NCBI RefSeq assembly: GCF_000620625.1
Contig: NZ_JIAW01000017.1
Span: 62,001 to 126,000, forward strand
Length of the DNA stretch: 64,000 bases
Direction of reading: 5' to 3'
Source: Mycobacterium sp. URHB0044
GTDB taxonomy: Bacteria > Actinomycetota > Actinomycetes > Mycobacteriales > Mycobacteriaceae
Shown: piece after piece, positions 25,849 through 34,965 of the stretch
Layout: each line of letters starts with the position of its first letter
How positions within the stretch are numbered: the first letter of the stretch is position 1
Translations under genes and position numbers: made by a program
Notes under the pieces: generated by a model
The model's database searches: none
Told to the model about the DNA's origin: nothing
What the model saw: the letters and a program-made list of their open reading frames with translations, nothing else

Positions 25849-26685
25849 ATGGAAGAGCCTGCGTCCGGCTCGGATGGCCGGCGTGACATTTTCAGTCGTC
25901 GTCGATTGCTGTGGCTGGCCGGCGCTGGTGGTGTGGGAGCGGCGGCTGCGACGTTTTCGTCGAGATGGGCTGGCAGAGGTCCGGTCAGTTTGCCGACGTC
26001 CTCTGCCGCCACGCCCAGCCCAAGCCGGAGCCTGGCGGCTGCCCCGGCAACTACAGCCGCGGCGCCACCGCTACCTCCGTCGCCAACGGCTGCCCCGGCG
26101 TCGGGTGTGATGCTCTGCCGGGATTCATGGCGAGCGCAGCCGGCGCAACCTGGCGGTGTCACCCACGTTCTCACCCGTATGACGGTGCACCACACGGGTG
26201 CTGTTCTCGGTGACAACAGCAATGCCCCTGGAAGGCTTCGTCAGCACCAGCGCCTTCACCAGGGTGAGCGTGGATGGATCGACATCGCGTACCACGTCGG
26301 TGTCGACCGGAACGGCAATATCTACGCGCTACGCGCTCCAGAGTTGGTCGGAGACACGGCGACAGAGTACGACCCCACCGGACACTTTCTCGTCCTCTGC
26401 GAGGGTGACTTCGATCAGGAATCGGTGAGTGAGGCGCAACTGAACGGCGCCGCTCTTGCGTTCGCTTGGGGGGCACAGCGTTTCAAAATTCCGACAAATA
26501 CGTTGGCGGGGCATCGAGACTTCGCAGCAACCGCGTGCCCCGGTTCGAATCTCTATGCCCATGTCCAATCCGGCGATCTGAGGAGCCGCGTCGAAGAGAT
26601 GGTGGCTGCCGGTCCAGTCAACCTGCAGGAGATCTGTGGTCCAGAGGCGGCCGAAAGGGTTGCGGCCATCGAAGCGGGCCAATGA
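25849..26685 (+). CDS. Exported N-acetylmuramoyl-L-alanine amidase / PGRP-type peptidoglycan hydrolase
   Basis: 278 residues from ATG 25849. The N-terminus has a twin-arginine-like signal (SRRRLLWLAGAGGVGAAAATF), then an Ala/Pro/Ser linker to about residue 85. The Amidase_2/PGRP domain carries the zinc ligands in MTVHHTGAVLG (His-His-Thr) and in GHRDFAATACPG (His and Cys), plus IAYHVGVDRNGNIYALR. Such enzymes cut the bond between muramic acid and L-alanine of peptidoglycan or bind it as receptors; the conserved Zn set supports catalysis. Its location beside receptor kinases and a PBP-fold hydrolase suggests a cell-wall theme. Confidence 0.85.
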   Translation: MEEPASGSDGRRDIFSRRRLLWLAGAGGVGAAAATFSSRWAGRGPVSLPTSSAATPSPSRSLAAAPATTAAAPPLPPSPTAAPASGVMLCRDSWRAQPAQPGGVTHVLTRMTVHHTGAVLGDNSNAPGRLRQHQRLHQGERGWIDIAYHVGVDRNGNIYALRAPELVGDTATEYDPTGHFLVLCEGDFDQESVSEAQLNGAALAFAWGAQRFKIPTNTLAGHRDFAATACPGSNLYAHVQSGDLRSRVEEMVAAGPVNLQEICGPEAAERVAAIEAGQ

Positions 26686-26717
26686 ATCGCCTGCTTTAGA
26701 CTTCGGCCGCGTCCGTC

Positions 26718-27497
26718 TCAGGCCAGGATCGACGCCAGCTCGCTGCGGGGCACCGAGACTTGCTGTGCCCCGGCCGCTTCGATGGTCCACATGCCTTGGC
26801 CGATGAAGAAGATCACCGCGTCGTCGGTGAGGGCGAAGTTCTTGTACATCTCTGCGCCGATCGGGTTGGCGTCCACGGGAGCGCCCTGCAGGCGGGTCTT
26901 CAGCTCGTTCTCGACGGTGGGGTCGAGCACCGCGACGGGGTCGGTGCCCGGCTTGAACAGCGTCTCGAACGTGATGGGCTTCCACGTGCCCAGGTCGAAG
27001 TTCAGCGCGTCGTAATAGGTCTCCGGGTGCGCGCCGCCGACGTTGACGTACTCCTCGAGCACCAGGCTTTCGGTGCGCAGGGTCGGCGCCGAGTACGGCG
27101 TCGACTTGATGTCGAGCGCCTTGGGGACGTCGCGGACGGGTGGCTCGGTGACCGCCTGGACGAATTGGTCGCGCTGGCGGACGAGGATGGCGGTCAGCGC
27201 TGGTTGGTCGGGGTAGGTGGACGGAAAGCGCATGTCGATGGTGTAGCCGGGACCGTCGGTGTGCACGGTGCAGTTCTGGTCGGGTCCGACGTGTCCGCCG
27301 AGGTCGGCGCACGCCGACGGCGCGGCGGCGGCAGTGGTCGTCGTCGTCGTGGCGGCGGTGGCTTCAGTCGTCGTGGATGCCGTTGTCGCCGTTGGCGACT
27401 GGGATGATCCGGTCGACGTGGTCGTGCCGCCGCACGCCACCGCGCCGACGACGACGGTGGCGCCGGCGAGTGCGATCAGAACCTTGCGTGTGGTCAT
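26718..27497 (-). CDS. MPT64-like (RsiV/DUF3298-type) secreted protein, copy B
   Basis: 259 residues from ATG 27497, the same length as copy A. The signal peptide ends near AVACGG (possible lipobox), followed by a Ser/Thr/Ala linker. The mature domain aligns end to end with copy A: CADLGGHVGPDQNCTVHTDGPGYTIDMRFPSTYPDQPAL, DALNFDLGTWKPITFETLFKPGTDP, KNFALTDDAVIFFIGQGMWTIEAAGAQQVSVPRSELASILA. It keeps the two N-terminal Cys. It is 12 bp downstream of its DUF6636-like partner, just as in cassette A. Confidence 0.85.
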   Translation of the reverse strand: MTTRKVLIALAGATVVVGAVACGGTTTSTGSSQSPTATTASTTTEATAATTTTTTAAAAPSACADLGGHVGPDQNCTVHTDGPGYTIDMRFPSTYPDQPALTAILVRQRDQFVQAVTEPPVRDVPKALDIKSTPYSAPTLRTESLVLEEYVNVGGAHPETYYDALNFDLGTWKPITFETLFKPGTDPVAVLDPTVENELKTRLQGAPVDANPIGAEMYKNFALTDDAVIFFIGQGMWTIEAAGAQQVSVPRSELASILA

Positions 27498-27509
27498 GGG
27501 TCTCCGTCG

Positions 27510-28166
27510 TCAGCCGAGGTGAACGGTCTCGCGGGAGACGAAGAAGTCGTGCCCCGAGCTCTTGTCGATGCACATGATCCCCGACGTGTCGCTGGCGCAG
27601 CTGGTCGAGCCGAGCGTATTGATCTGGCCGTACTCGAGCGTGTACGTCGCGGCGGGCATCTCCTGGCCGTAGCAGCCGAACCGTGCGGGCGAACCTTCCT
27701 CAAGGTCGACACGGTTTCCCCAATCCAGGTGGCAGTTGTCCGGCTGCGTCGCCGTCCAGTCGTGCTTGGCGACCCTGCAGATGGCGTTGCTGTGGCCTTC
27801 GGTGGACGTGTACATCGTGCACCGGATGTTGCCCGAGGGGGACTGGAACGTGCCGGGGCCCTCGCTGAAGTGCTGGACGACGGGTGTCGCCGGAGCCGGC
27901 GGCGTGACCGTCACGGTCACCGGCAGCGGCGCGGTCACCGTCACCGTGGTGGGCGTCGACGGCGCGACGGGTGTCGGCGTCGACTTCGAGATGACGGGCG
28001 TGATCCTCGGGGCGTCGGCCGTGGTGGCGCTGTGCGACGGCGCGCACGCGGCGAGTGCCGCCGCGGCGAGCGCGAAGGCCCACACCTGGGGCCGCCGGGC
28101 GATGGACCGCGGGCGCGGCTCGGCATGGCCCAGGATGGGTCGGGTGTCGTGCGTGTTCTCGGCCAT
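27510..28166 (-). CDS. DUF6636-like lipoprotein, copy B
   Basis: 218 residues from ATG 28166, preceded by AAAGGGGAACCGAC as in copy A. It shares the unusual soluble start (MAENTHDTRPILGHAE against TEYSHDDRAVLSHDA), a hydrophobic segment with lipobox LAAC, a Thr/Pro/Val linker, and the Cys-rich domain FQSPSGNIRCTMY...GCYGQEMPAATYTLEYGQINTLGS...ending FVSRETVHLG. The N-terminal ~25 residues before the lipobox are longer than in typical lipoproteins. Function unknown; presumably works with its MPT64-like partner. Confidence 0.75.
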   Translation of the reverse strand: MAENTHDTRPILGHAEPRPRSIARRPQVWAFALAAAALAACAPSHSATTADAPRITPVISKSTPTPVAPSTPTTVTVTAPLPVTVTVTPPAPATPVVQHFSEGPGTFQSPSGNIRCTMYTSTEGHSNAICRVAKHDWTATQPDNCHLDWGNRVDLEEGSPARFGCYGQEMPAATYTLEYGQINTLGSTSCASDTSGIMCIDKSSGHDFFVSRETVHLG

Positions 28167-28244
28167 GTCGGTTCCCCTTTCGTTGGACTCGGTTGTGTGT
28201 CCGATTGCCGAAAGGATGCGGTGGCGTTCTTGGCGAAAACTTGG
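28167..28244 (-). promoter_or_regulatory. Conserved leader/promoter region of lipoprotein-MPT64 cassette B
   Basis: This is the counterpart of 19580-19656. The blocks CCAAGAACG, CACCGCATCCTTTCGG, ATCGGACACAC and CGAAAGGGGAAC are shared in the same order and spacing, while intervening bases vary. It is a candidate shared control region. Confidence 0.55.
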
Positions 28245-28331
28245 CGGCCAGCCTCTGACTGGCAGCATCTATGAGCTTCATGTCGGAAATCCGCTTGCCT
28301 CCCCCGGGCGACAACCTGAAGACTGGGTCCA

Positions 28332-29249
28332 GTGAAATCGGCGTCTCCCGATCGCCTTGCCGTGCTCGCGGCGGCGATCACCGTTCTCCTCTGGGCGTCG
28401 GCATTCGTCGTCATCCGCTTCTGCGGCGCTGAATTCAGCCCCGGCGCAATGGCATTCATCCGGATGGGCGTCGGCACGATTGCCCTGACCGCCGTCGTCG
28501 CGATCTACCGGCCACCATGGCCGCGGGGACGTGGCCTGGTGCTGGTCATGGGCTACGGCCTGCTGTGGTTCGCGGCCTACACCGTGGTGCTGAACTGGGC
28601 GGAACAGCATCTCGACGCCGGCACGGCCGCGCTGTTGGTCAACTTCGCGCCGATCCTGGTGGCCGTGTTCGCGGGAATCTTCCTCGGGGAGGGATTTCCC
28701 CGGCCGCTGGTGGTTGGCCTGGTAATCGCGTTCACCGGCGTGGTGCTGATTGCGATCGGCGGATCTGGTGTCGGCATGAATGACCGCCTCGGCGTGGCAC
28801 TGGGCCTGCTGGCCGCGGTGCTCTACGCCGCGGGCGTGCTGCTGCAGAAGGTCGCGCTGCGGACCGTGAACGCCATCGCCGCCACCTGGCTTGGCTCTGC
28901 GGTCGGCATGGTGGCCACGGCACCCTTCGCCGTGCAGGCCGTCGACGAGGTCGCGAAGGCTCCGCCCACCGCGTTGGCCGGGGTCGTCTTTCTGGGTGTC
29001 GGGCCGACGGCGATAGCGTTTCTCACCTGGGCCTACGCGCTGAACCGCACGGATGCCGGGAAGATGGCCGCCACGACGTTGGCGGTTCCGGCGATCGCGA
29101 TCCTGTTGTCGTGGCTGTTCCTCGGCGAAGTGCCGACCTTGCTCGGATTCGTCGGCGGCGCGCTGGCGCTCGGTGGTGTCGCGATCAGCCGTCGTCGCAC
29201 TCTGCGGCGTCGGTTGATCCAGGAGTCAGTGCCGGACCCGGTCGCGTAG
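28332..29249 (+). CDS. DMT superfamily (EamA) transporter
   Basis: 305 residues from GTG 28332. Ten hydrophobic segments form two EamA repeats: repeat 1 begins RLAVLAAAITVLLWASAFVVIRF and contains AEQHLDAGTAALLVNFAPILVAVFAGIFLGE; repeat 2 begins LGVALGLLAAVLYAAGVLLQK and contains RTDAGKMAATTLAVPAIAILLSWLFLGEVP. Both repeats show the typical (L)xxGE turn. Such proteins export amino acids, purines or other metabolites; the substrate cannot be predicted. It is convergent with the carboxylic acid reductase gene. Confidence 0.88.
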   Translation: MKSASPDRLAVLAAAITVLLWASAFVVIRFCGAEFSPGAMAFIRMGVGTIALTAVVAIYRPPWPRGRGLVLVMGYGLLWFAAYTVVLNWAEQHLDAGTAALLVNFAPILVAVFAGIFLGEGFPRPLVVGLVIAFTGVVLIAIGGSGVGMNDRLGVALGLLAAVLYAAGVLLQKVALRTVNAIAATWLGSAVGMVATAPFAVQAVDEVAKAPPTALAGVVFLGVGPTAIAFLTWAYALNRTDAGKMAATTLAVPAIAILLSWLFLGEVPTLLGFVGGALALGGVAISRRRTLRRRLIQESVPDPVA

Positions 29250-29336
29250 TCGCGGCGTTCGGAGGCTGATGCCAAGGTGCCCGCCTCCGAGCGAGAAGAA
29301 GAAGGAAGCGCTCGGAGACGGGCAAGCCGGTGGGAC

Positions 29337-32300
29337 TCAGAGCAGGCCGAGCAGCTCCAGGTCGGTGGCGTACTTGACGATCACCGGGGCGGTGACGTGC
29401 GGGATGTCCTTGTCCGGGCCAATCTTGGCGTCCTGCACGGCCTCCCGGAAGTGGTCGGCCGGCGCGAGGGACCCGTTGATCGGCGGCTGCGGCCGCTGAT
29501 AGTTGTGCAGCAGCGGCAACAGCGACGCCGCGCGCTGCTTCTCGGGCAGCGCCCGCAGCGTGGTTTCGAACCGCGCCAGCCAGTCCGCGTACGCGGGCAC
29601 CCGGACGATCGGGTGGCCGGCCTCGATCAGCCAGTCGACGTAGGTGTCCATGCTGATCCCGTCGTCGTACGGGTTCATCACGTGGTACGTCTCGAACCCC
29701 TCGGTGACGTTGGCGCCCAACGTCGAGATGGCATCGGCGATGAACTCCACTGGCAGGCCGTCGAAGTGCGACCGCTGCGGGTTGCCGTCGGCGTCCAGCT
29801 CGTAGAACGAGCCGGGGGCGACACCCGTCGCGACGAGCGACAACATCATCCGGGTGAACATGTCCGGCACGTTGAGCTGCCCGGCGTAGGTGGTGTCGGC
29901 CAGGATCATGTCGCAGCGGAACACCGACACCGGCAGCCCGGCCAGATCGTGCGCCTCGCGCAGCAGCACCTCGCCGGCCCACTTGCTGTTGCCGTAGCCG
30001 TTGGCGTAGGAGTCGTCGACCTTGCGGGTCGCGCTGATCTCCCGGATGTCGACCTGCTCGACGAATCGGCCGGGCTCGATGCCGTCGCCCACGCCGATCG
30101 TCGAGACGTAGACGTAGGGCTTGATGCGGGTGGTCAGCGCGATGCGGATCAGCTCCGCGGTGCCGACGGCGTTGGGCCCGAACAGCTGGCTGTAAGGCAG
30201 GACGTGGTTGACCAGGGCGGCGGGGTCGACGATCAGGTCGACGGTGTCGGCCAGCCGCTGCCAGATCGCGTGCTCCAGGCCGAGATTCGCCTCGCCCTTG
30301 TCGCCGGCCAGCACCTCGAGGTGATCGGCGGCCAGCTCGCGGTAGTGGGCCAGCAGCTTCGGGTCACCGGTGTCGAACGTGGCGTCGAGGCGTGCGCGTG
30401 CGGCGTCGATGTCCTTGGCGCGCACCAGCGTGATGACCTTGCCGTCGACCAGGTCCATCCGCTCCAGCCACTCCAGCAGCAGGTAGCGACCGAGGAATCC
30501 GGTGGCGCCGGTGAGCAGGACGGTGCGCACCTCGGAGCTGGGACCGGGCAGCGACGGCGCGGCCGCGAGGGTGGCCTCGTCGAGGAACTTGTCCAGCGTC
30601 AGGTCGCGGGCGTGCACCTCGGTGGCGTCGCGGCCGTGCACGGCGTCGTAGGTGGGCCGCTTGGACCCGCCGGCACGCTGCGCCTCGACGTACTCGGCGA
30701 TGGTCGCGAGGTCGCTGGCCGGGCTGACGATCACGCCGACGGGCACGTCGACGTCGAAGATGTCGTGCAACAGGTTCGCAAAGGTCAACGCCGACAACGA
30801 GTCTCCGCCGAGGTCGGTGAACGCGGCATCGGGTGCCGCGTCGGCCGACGCCGCGCCGAGCAGCGCTCCCGCTGCCCGGGTGACGGTCTCCAGGACCGGT
30901 CGGTTGGTGCTGTCCTGCCGCAGGGACCGCAGGACGTCGGCCTGGCCGTCGGCGAGGTCGACGTAGAGCTGCTCGAGCTCGGGGCCGTAGTACTCCTTGA
31001 GCTGCGGGCGGGCCAGCTTGCGAATCCCGGTGAGCAGGCCGTTCTCCAATGTGAAAGGCCTTGTCTCGACGAGGAAGTCGCGCGGGATCTCGTAGGATTG
31101 CAGGTCGGCGTCGCGGGCAATGCTCTGCAGGGCGTCGGCGAGCAGCGGCTTGACCGCGGTGACGTCGCCGCCGACGCTGGTCAGCGCGTCGTCGGTGGGG
31201 ACGATCACCGCCAGCACGTAGGAGCGGGAACTGTTGCCGTACACGAAGATCTGCCGGATCGACGGGTGGGCGCCGTAGGCCGCCTCCAGCTTGGAGACGG
31301 TGACGAACTCGCCCTGGGAGAGCTTGAGGACGTTGTTGCGGCGGTCGACGTAGGTCAGGTGGTCGGGGGCGATCTCGGCGAACACGTCGCCAGTGTGGTA
31401 CCAGCCGTCGGCGTCGAACAGCTCGGCGGTGACCTCGGGGCGCTTGTAGTAGCCGGGGATCGACGTGTCGGACTTGATCCACAGTTCGCCGCGGGGATGG
31501 GGCCGGTCGGTGCCGAAGTAGCCGAGGTCGGGGACGTCGACCAGCTTGTAGTCGATGACCGGTGGGCGGCGGATCTGGTCGTCGACCAGGACGACGCCGT
31601 CCTCGGTGGAGCCGTAGCCGTTGACGAGGTGGATGTCGGTGAAGTCCTCGGCCCAGGCGCGCAGTTCGGGGGAGATGGGCGCGGAGCCGGTCATGGCCGA
31701 GAGTTGGCGTCCGCCAAGGAGTTTCTCGCGCTGCTCGGCCATCACCTGCACCTCGACGGCGTCGCGGTCGGCGCCGTCAGCTGCCCTGCGGTCGACCTCG
31801 CTCTGGATCTCCTGGAAGAGCATCTCCCAGATGCGGGGGACGAGGTCGAGCTTGGTGGGGCGGACGAGGGCGAGGTCGTCGAGCAGGGTGGACAGGTCGC
31901 TCTTGCCGGCGAAGTAGGCGGTGCCGCCGGCGCCGAGGGTGGAGTAGAGGATGACGCGGCCCATGACGTGGCTGATGGGCATGAAGTTCAGGGTGATCGC
32001 GGGCATCTTGCCGTCGGGGTCCCAGTCGGGGCGGGCCCAGCCACGCCAGCAGCCGGCCATGAGGCGGTCGGTGTACATGGCGCCCTTGGGGGTGCCGGTG
32101 CTGCCGGAGGTGTAGATGAGCAGGCGCAGGTCGTCATCGTGGCCGCGGGGGATCTCGGGGCCGTCGGTGTGCTGGGCGCCGGCCTTGATGACGTCGTCGA
32201 GGGCTTCGACGGTGACGTTCAGGCCGGACAGGCGCAGGACGGCGGAGTCGAATGCTTCGCGGTGGTCGTCGATCTGAGGGTGGTAGTCGAACACGACGAG

Positions 32301-32855
32301 GCGCTGCGGGGCGTGCGCGGAGAGGGCGAGCTGCACGGCGTCGTCGAGATGGTCGACGCTGGAGAGGATGGCGACCGGCTCGGTCTCGAGCAGGATCGGG
32401 TGCAGCTGCTTGACGGGCGCGCTGGTCTGCAGGGGGACGGAGACGGCGCCGGTGAGGGCGAGGGCCATGTCGACGACGGCGTAGTCGGCGCTGGTGAAGC
32501 CGAGCGTGGCGACGCGATCGCTGGGGCGGATGGGGTCGTTGGCCAGGGCGTCGGCGAGGGCCTTCACGCGGGCCCAGGTCTCGCCGTAGGTGAGGGTGTC
32601 GAAGTGGGGCTGGTACTCGGCGACGGTGCGGCCGGTGGCGTCGGTGACGAACTCGACGGCGCGCTGGCCGAGGGCGGGACGGTCGGCGTAGCCGGTCATG
32701 ACGGTGCGGATGACGTCGGCGAGCAGGAGGTCGGGGCCGTCGATGGCGGCGGTGATGGCGGGATCGGGCTGAGCGGCAATGATTTGCACGTCGCCAGAGG
32801 TCAACTGTCCGAAGCGGTACTGGAGCCGTGCTTCGCGGGCGTTGGCGGGAGTCAT
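29337..32855 (-). CDS. car: Carboxylic acid reductase (adenylation-PCP-reductase)
   Basis: 1172 residues from ATG 32855, preceded by GAGGAGA at good spacing. Domain order: an adenylation domain (residues ~20-640) with the AMP-binding loop LLIYTSGSTGTPKGAMYT, NGYGSTEDGV and the hinge KLSQGEF; a phosphopantetheine carrier with FTDLGGDSLSAL near residue 700; and an NADPH-dependent short-chain-type reductase domain with TGATGFLGRYLLLEWL near 790 and a YGNSKWAGEVL Tyr/Lys pair. The length is that of full CARs such as those of Nocardia and M. marinum. The enzyme activates carboxylic acids with ATP and reduces the bound thioester to an aldehyde. It needs a phosphopantetheinyl transferase, not seen here. 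Confidence 0.93.
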   Translation of the reverse strand: MTPANAREARLQYRFGQLTSGDVQIIAAQPDPAITAAIDGPDLLLADVIRTVMTGYADRPALGQRAVEFVTDATGRTVAEYQPHFDTLTYGETWARVKALADALANDPIRPSDRVATLGFTSADYAVVDMALALTGAVSVPLQTSAPVKQLHPILLETEPVAILSSVDHLDDAVQLALSAHAPQRLVVFDYHPQIDDHREAFDSAVLRLSGLNVTVEALDDVIKAGAQHTDGPEIPRGHDDDLRLLIYTSGSTGTPKGAMYTDRLMAGCWRGWARPDWDPDGKMPAITLNFMPISHVMGRVILYSTLGAGGTAYFAGKSDLSTLLDDLALVRPTKLDLVPRIWEMLFQEIQSEVDRRAADGADRDAVEVQVMAEQREKLLGGRQLSAMTGSAPISPELRAWAEDFTDIHLVNGYGSTEDGVVLVDDQIRRPPVIDYKLVDVPDLGYFGTDRPHPRGELWIKSDTSIPGYYKRPEVTAELFDADGWYHTGDVFAEIAPDHLTYVDRRNNVLKLSQGEFVTVSKLEAAYGAHPSIRQIFVYGNSSRSYVLAVIVPTDDALTSVGGDVTAVKPLLADALQSIARDADLQSYEIPRDFLVETRPFTLENGLLTGIRKLARPQLKEYYGPELEQLYVDLADGQADVLRSLRQDSTNRPVLETVTRAAGALLGAASADAAPDAAFTDLGGDSLSALTFANLLHDIFDVDVPVGVIVSPASDLATIAEYVEAQRAGGSKRPTYDAVHGRDATEVHARDLTLDKFLDEATLAAAPSLPGPSSEVRTVLLTGATGFLGRYLLLEWLERMDLVDGKVITLVRAKDIDAARARLDATFDTGDPKLLAHYRELAADHLEVLAGDKGEANLGLEHAIWQRLADTVDLIVDPAALVNHVLPYSQLFGPNAVGTAELIRIALTTRIKPYVYVSTIGVGDGIEPGRFVEQVDIREISATRKVDDSYANGYGNSKWAGEVLLREAHDLAGLPVSVFRCDMILADTTYAGQLNVPDMFTRMMLSLVATGVAPGSFYELDADGNPQRSHFDGLPVEFIADAISTLGANVTEGFETYHVMNPYDDGISMDTYVDWLIEAGHPIVRVPAYADWLARFETTLRALPEKQRAASLLPLLHNYQRPQPPINGSLAPADHFREAVQDAKIGPDKDIPHVTAPVIVKYATDLELLGLL

Positions 32856-32913
32856 GAGTGTCTCCTCTGACAATCGATATTCAGTTTCTGAGGTAGGCGG
32901 CACGGCGTTGTGC

Positions 32914-32944
32914 CCTACTAATCGAAAGTAGGTTAGGGAACCTA
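32914..32944 (-). promoter_or_regulatory. Overlapping inverted repeats upstream of car, one resembling an iron box
   Basis: CCTACT (32914-32919) pairs with AGTAGG (32927-32932), and TAGGTT (32929-32934) pairs with AACCTA (32939-32944). The second, TAGGTTAGGGAACCTA, resembles the mycobacterial IdeR box (TTAGGTTAGGCTAACCTAA) but is one base shorter at the centre. Both lie 59-89 bases upstream of the car ATG, a sensible operator distance. IdeR binding is an inference. Confidence 0.4.
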
Positions 32945-33635
32945 TGTATTCCTGGGAGTTGGCTGTGAGGCGGGCGGGGGTTCCTCTGCAGCAACCGTGG
33001 CTAGTCGTCGCCAAGTGCTACGTAACTGTGTGAGCAAGCACTCACGTGAGCCGCAGGAAGCGGCCCGGTGACGTTCATCACCCGCCTCTGGGTGGAACCG
33101 ATCGGTTAGACGGTGGGCGTCAACCGAATGGCCGCGAGGCCACGGCTTTTCGCCATCCGGTGATCGCGTTAAGAAGACTGGTTCATGAGTCGTCCCGCTT
33201 CGTAATTCGACTGGCGCCCGGGCAGCAACAGGCACGCACCGAAAGGTCGGCCTCGGCACCGTGGAGATGGGCGCCCGATTCATGCACTTCAAAGGGTTTC
33301 GCACTGCAGTCCCCGCCGTCGTAGTGAGCCAGGAGGTTGTGCAGCAGGGCTGGGGCCTTGCGACACGCCCCCGGTCCTGCCATGGAATGAGGCTGGGGGC
33401 TCCGGCCGCACGGCTTCGCACGCCGGGTCGGCATCCGCGGCTTCGTCACCGGTCCAGAAGCGCACGGCCACATCGTGATTCGTAAGCGTGCGGCTGGTCA
33501 GTGCGCGTCGCCCAGCTGATTCCTAGTCAAATCTCTGTGTCAGACAAAGGTGATGATGTCCAAAACGTGCCATTTGAGTGCGACACGTCGATATCTTGAC
33601 GTCTCAGAATTCAAGACTGCGGGGGGGAGAATGAG
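32945..33635. other. Long intergenic region at the left edge of the island
   Basis: About 690 bases with no gene I can support. A minus-strand frame around 33183-33473 contains a plausible-looking segment (APALLHNLLAHYDGGDCSAKPFEVHESG), but it needs a frame change to join an N-terminus and has no ribosome binding site, so it may be a decayed gene. No tRNA, integrase or att-like repeat was recognised. Base composition starts to change towards the right end. Confidence 0.4.
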
Positions 33636-33935
33636 ATGACTGAGGCCATTGGTAATCCAGTAAATGGCGGCGTGTCGAGAGCTCAGCAGAGACTCGAGGA
33701 TTGGGGAGTGGAGTTCTCGTTCGAAGCGGTCACGCCGACTATCCAGACCACCCTAGAAGTCCTACAACAGTCGGGGGTGCGTACTCCACCACGGGCAGTG
33801 GAGATCGTCGTCGAGCTGACGACGATCGCCGCTATGATGCGCGTGCGATTCGAAGAGGAAGCACTGACGGCAGATGAGATCGGCGGGTATACCGAAGCAC
33901 TTCGAGGATTTCTGAATAGCTGGTTCCATGAGTGA
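33636..33935 (+). CDS. Hypothetical small helical protein
   Basis: 99 residues from ATG 33636, preceded by a purine-rich GGGGGGAGAA. I do not recognise the family. It is predicted soluble and helical, with EVLQQSGVRTPPRAVEIVVELTTIAAMMRVRFEEEALTADEIGG near the middle; there is no signal, Cys or membrane segment. Its last 8 bases overlap the start of the membrane protein gene at 33928, so the two are probably made together and may interact. It is the first gene after the car intergenic region. Confidence 0.6.
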   Translation: MTEAIGNPVNGGVSRAQQRLEDWGVEFSFEAVTPTIQTTLEVLQQSGVRTPPRAVEIVVELTTIAAMMRVRFEEEALTADEIGGYTEALRGFLNSWFHE

Positions 33936-34770
33936 ATCGCCGCAGCGCCGGGAACATGACACTATCGCCCGAAGGCTTGAGAAATATGAGCGATTCGTCA
34001 GGCTAGACGCGTACCTCGGTGGCGCGCTTGGAGGCCTTGCGCTCTTCGGTGACCTCGCCAAGGACTCCCTGCAGGACGCATCGCTTCGCGCTATGTTCAT
34101 AACGCTCGCGATGGTGACTGCTCTGTCGATCGGGACTGCATTCAGCGGGTTTGAATGGGCTCAGACGGTGTTGAAGCGGAAGCTGGTCGATACCAAGAGC
34201 GCGAGACAGGACCTCGTCGCTGCGGTCGGATCCGACGAATGGCCGCGGAGCGCATTCCTTGCTCAGAAGTTGGCACCGCTCCTTCTTGGGCTCACGGCGA
34301 CGACCCTCGTTGTTGCCGCGTGGTGGCATAACGAACACATCCGTCATGAGATTGCTCGGGCTCGTGCGGTGCTGGATAGGCAACCCGCCTATGTGGTTGT
34401 TGGGGTGCTTCTGGGCCTAACGGTGGTGTGTGGTGCTGTCTGGTGGTTCGTGCGTCTGGCGAAGAGTGATCGAAAACCCGACCACGGACTCGTCCTTAAT
34501 AACATCGCGGTCGTTATTGCGTGTGATCTCAAGCACTTTGGACGCGTCGGCATGGTCAAGTCGCTGACCGAGCCGTCCGACGGGTTTGACATTGGTTTGA
34601 AATTCCCGGACGAGCCGGACGTTTACGGTTTCCCGGGCAACGACGTCGTACCGGTACTGGAATCCAGCATCGCTAGATTGCCACAGTTCCAGGAGCCGCC
34701 AGATACCTCCGTCAGACGCCTACAGGCACCGGCTGCGCTAAAGCGCGCATCTCGTGCCGCAGCGACGTGA
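33928..34770 (+). CDS. Hypothetical multi-pass membrane protein
   Basis: 280 residues from ATG 33928. A charged N-terminal helix (RREHDTIARRLEKYERF) is followed by about four membrane segments: near residues 50-70 (RAMFITLAMVTALSIGTAF), 108-128 (LAPLLLGLTATTLVVAAWW) and 155-175 (AYVVVGVLLGLTVVCGAVWWFV), with a weaker one near 30-40. The last ~100 residues are soluble, with NNIAVVIACDLKHFGRVGMVKSLTEPSDGFDIG. No family recognised. Translationally coupled to the preceding small gene. Confidence 0.6.
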   Translation: MSESPQRREHDTIARRLEKYERFVRLDAYLGGALGGLALFGDLAKDSLQDASLRAMFITLAMVTALSIGTAFSGFEWAQTVLKRKLVDTKSARQDLVAAVGSDEWPRSAFLAQKLAPLLLGLTATTLVVAAWWHNEHIRHEIARARAVLDRQPAYVVVGVLLGLTVVCGAVWWFVRLAKSDRKPDHGLVLNNIAVVIACDLKHFGRVGMVKSLTEPSDGFDIGLKFPDEPDVYGFPGNDVVPVLESSIARLPQFQEPPDTSVRRLQAPAALKRASRAAAT

Positions 34771-34965
34771 ATTCCGAGACCTTCTAGGGGCGATCGGGCA
34801 GGCGTTGTGGCCGTCGACCTCGGTCTGGAAACCATCGCCACGCTGTCGGTGTAGGGAGGGATGGTGGTCGCGTTGTGAATCGTTGCCACACCCTCAGCCC
34901 GCCGGCTGTGCAGCAAGCACCCCCAAGGCGGCCGAATCTGACGAGCAAGCTGAGAACACGTTCGC

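Noticed and set aside
29277..32870. A 1197-codon open frame on the plus strand
   Set aside because: It is the antisense shadow of the carboxylic acid reductase gene; the Val/Gly/Asp/Arg-rich composition without domains reflects high-GC codon bias.
33183..33473. A minus-strand protein-like segment (LLHNLLAHYDGGDCSAKPF)
   Set aside because: The segment looks protein-like but needs a frame change to gain an N-terminus and has no ribosome binding site, so it is not listed as a gene.
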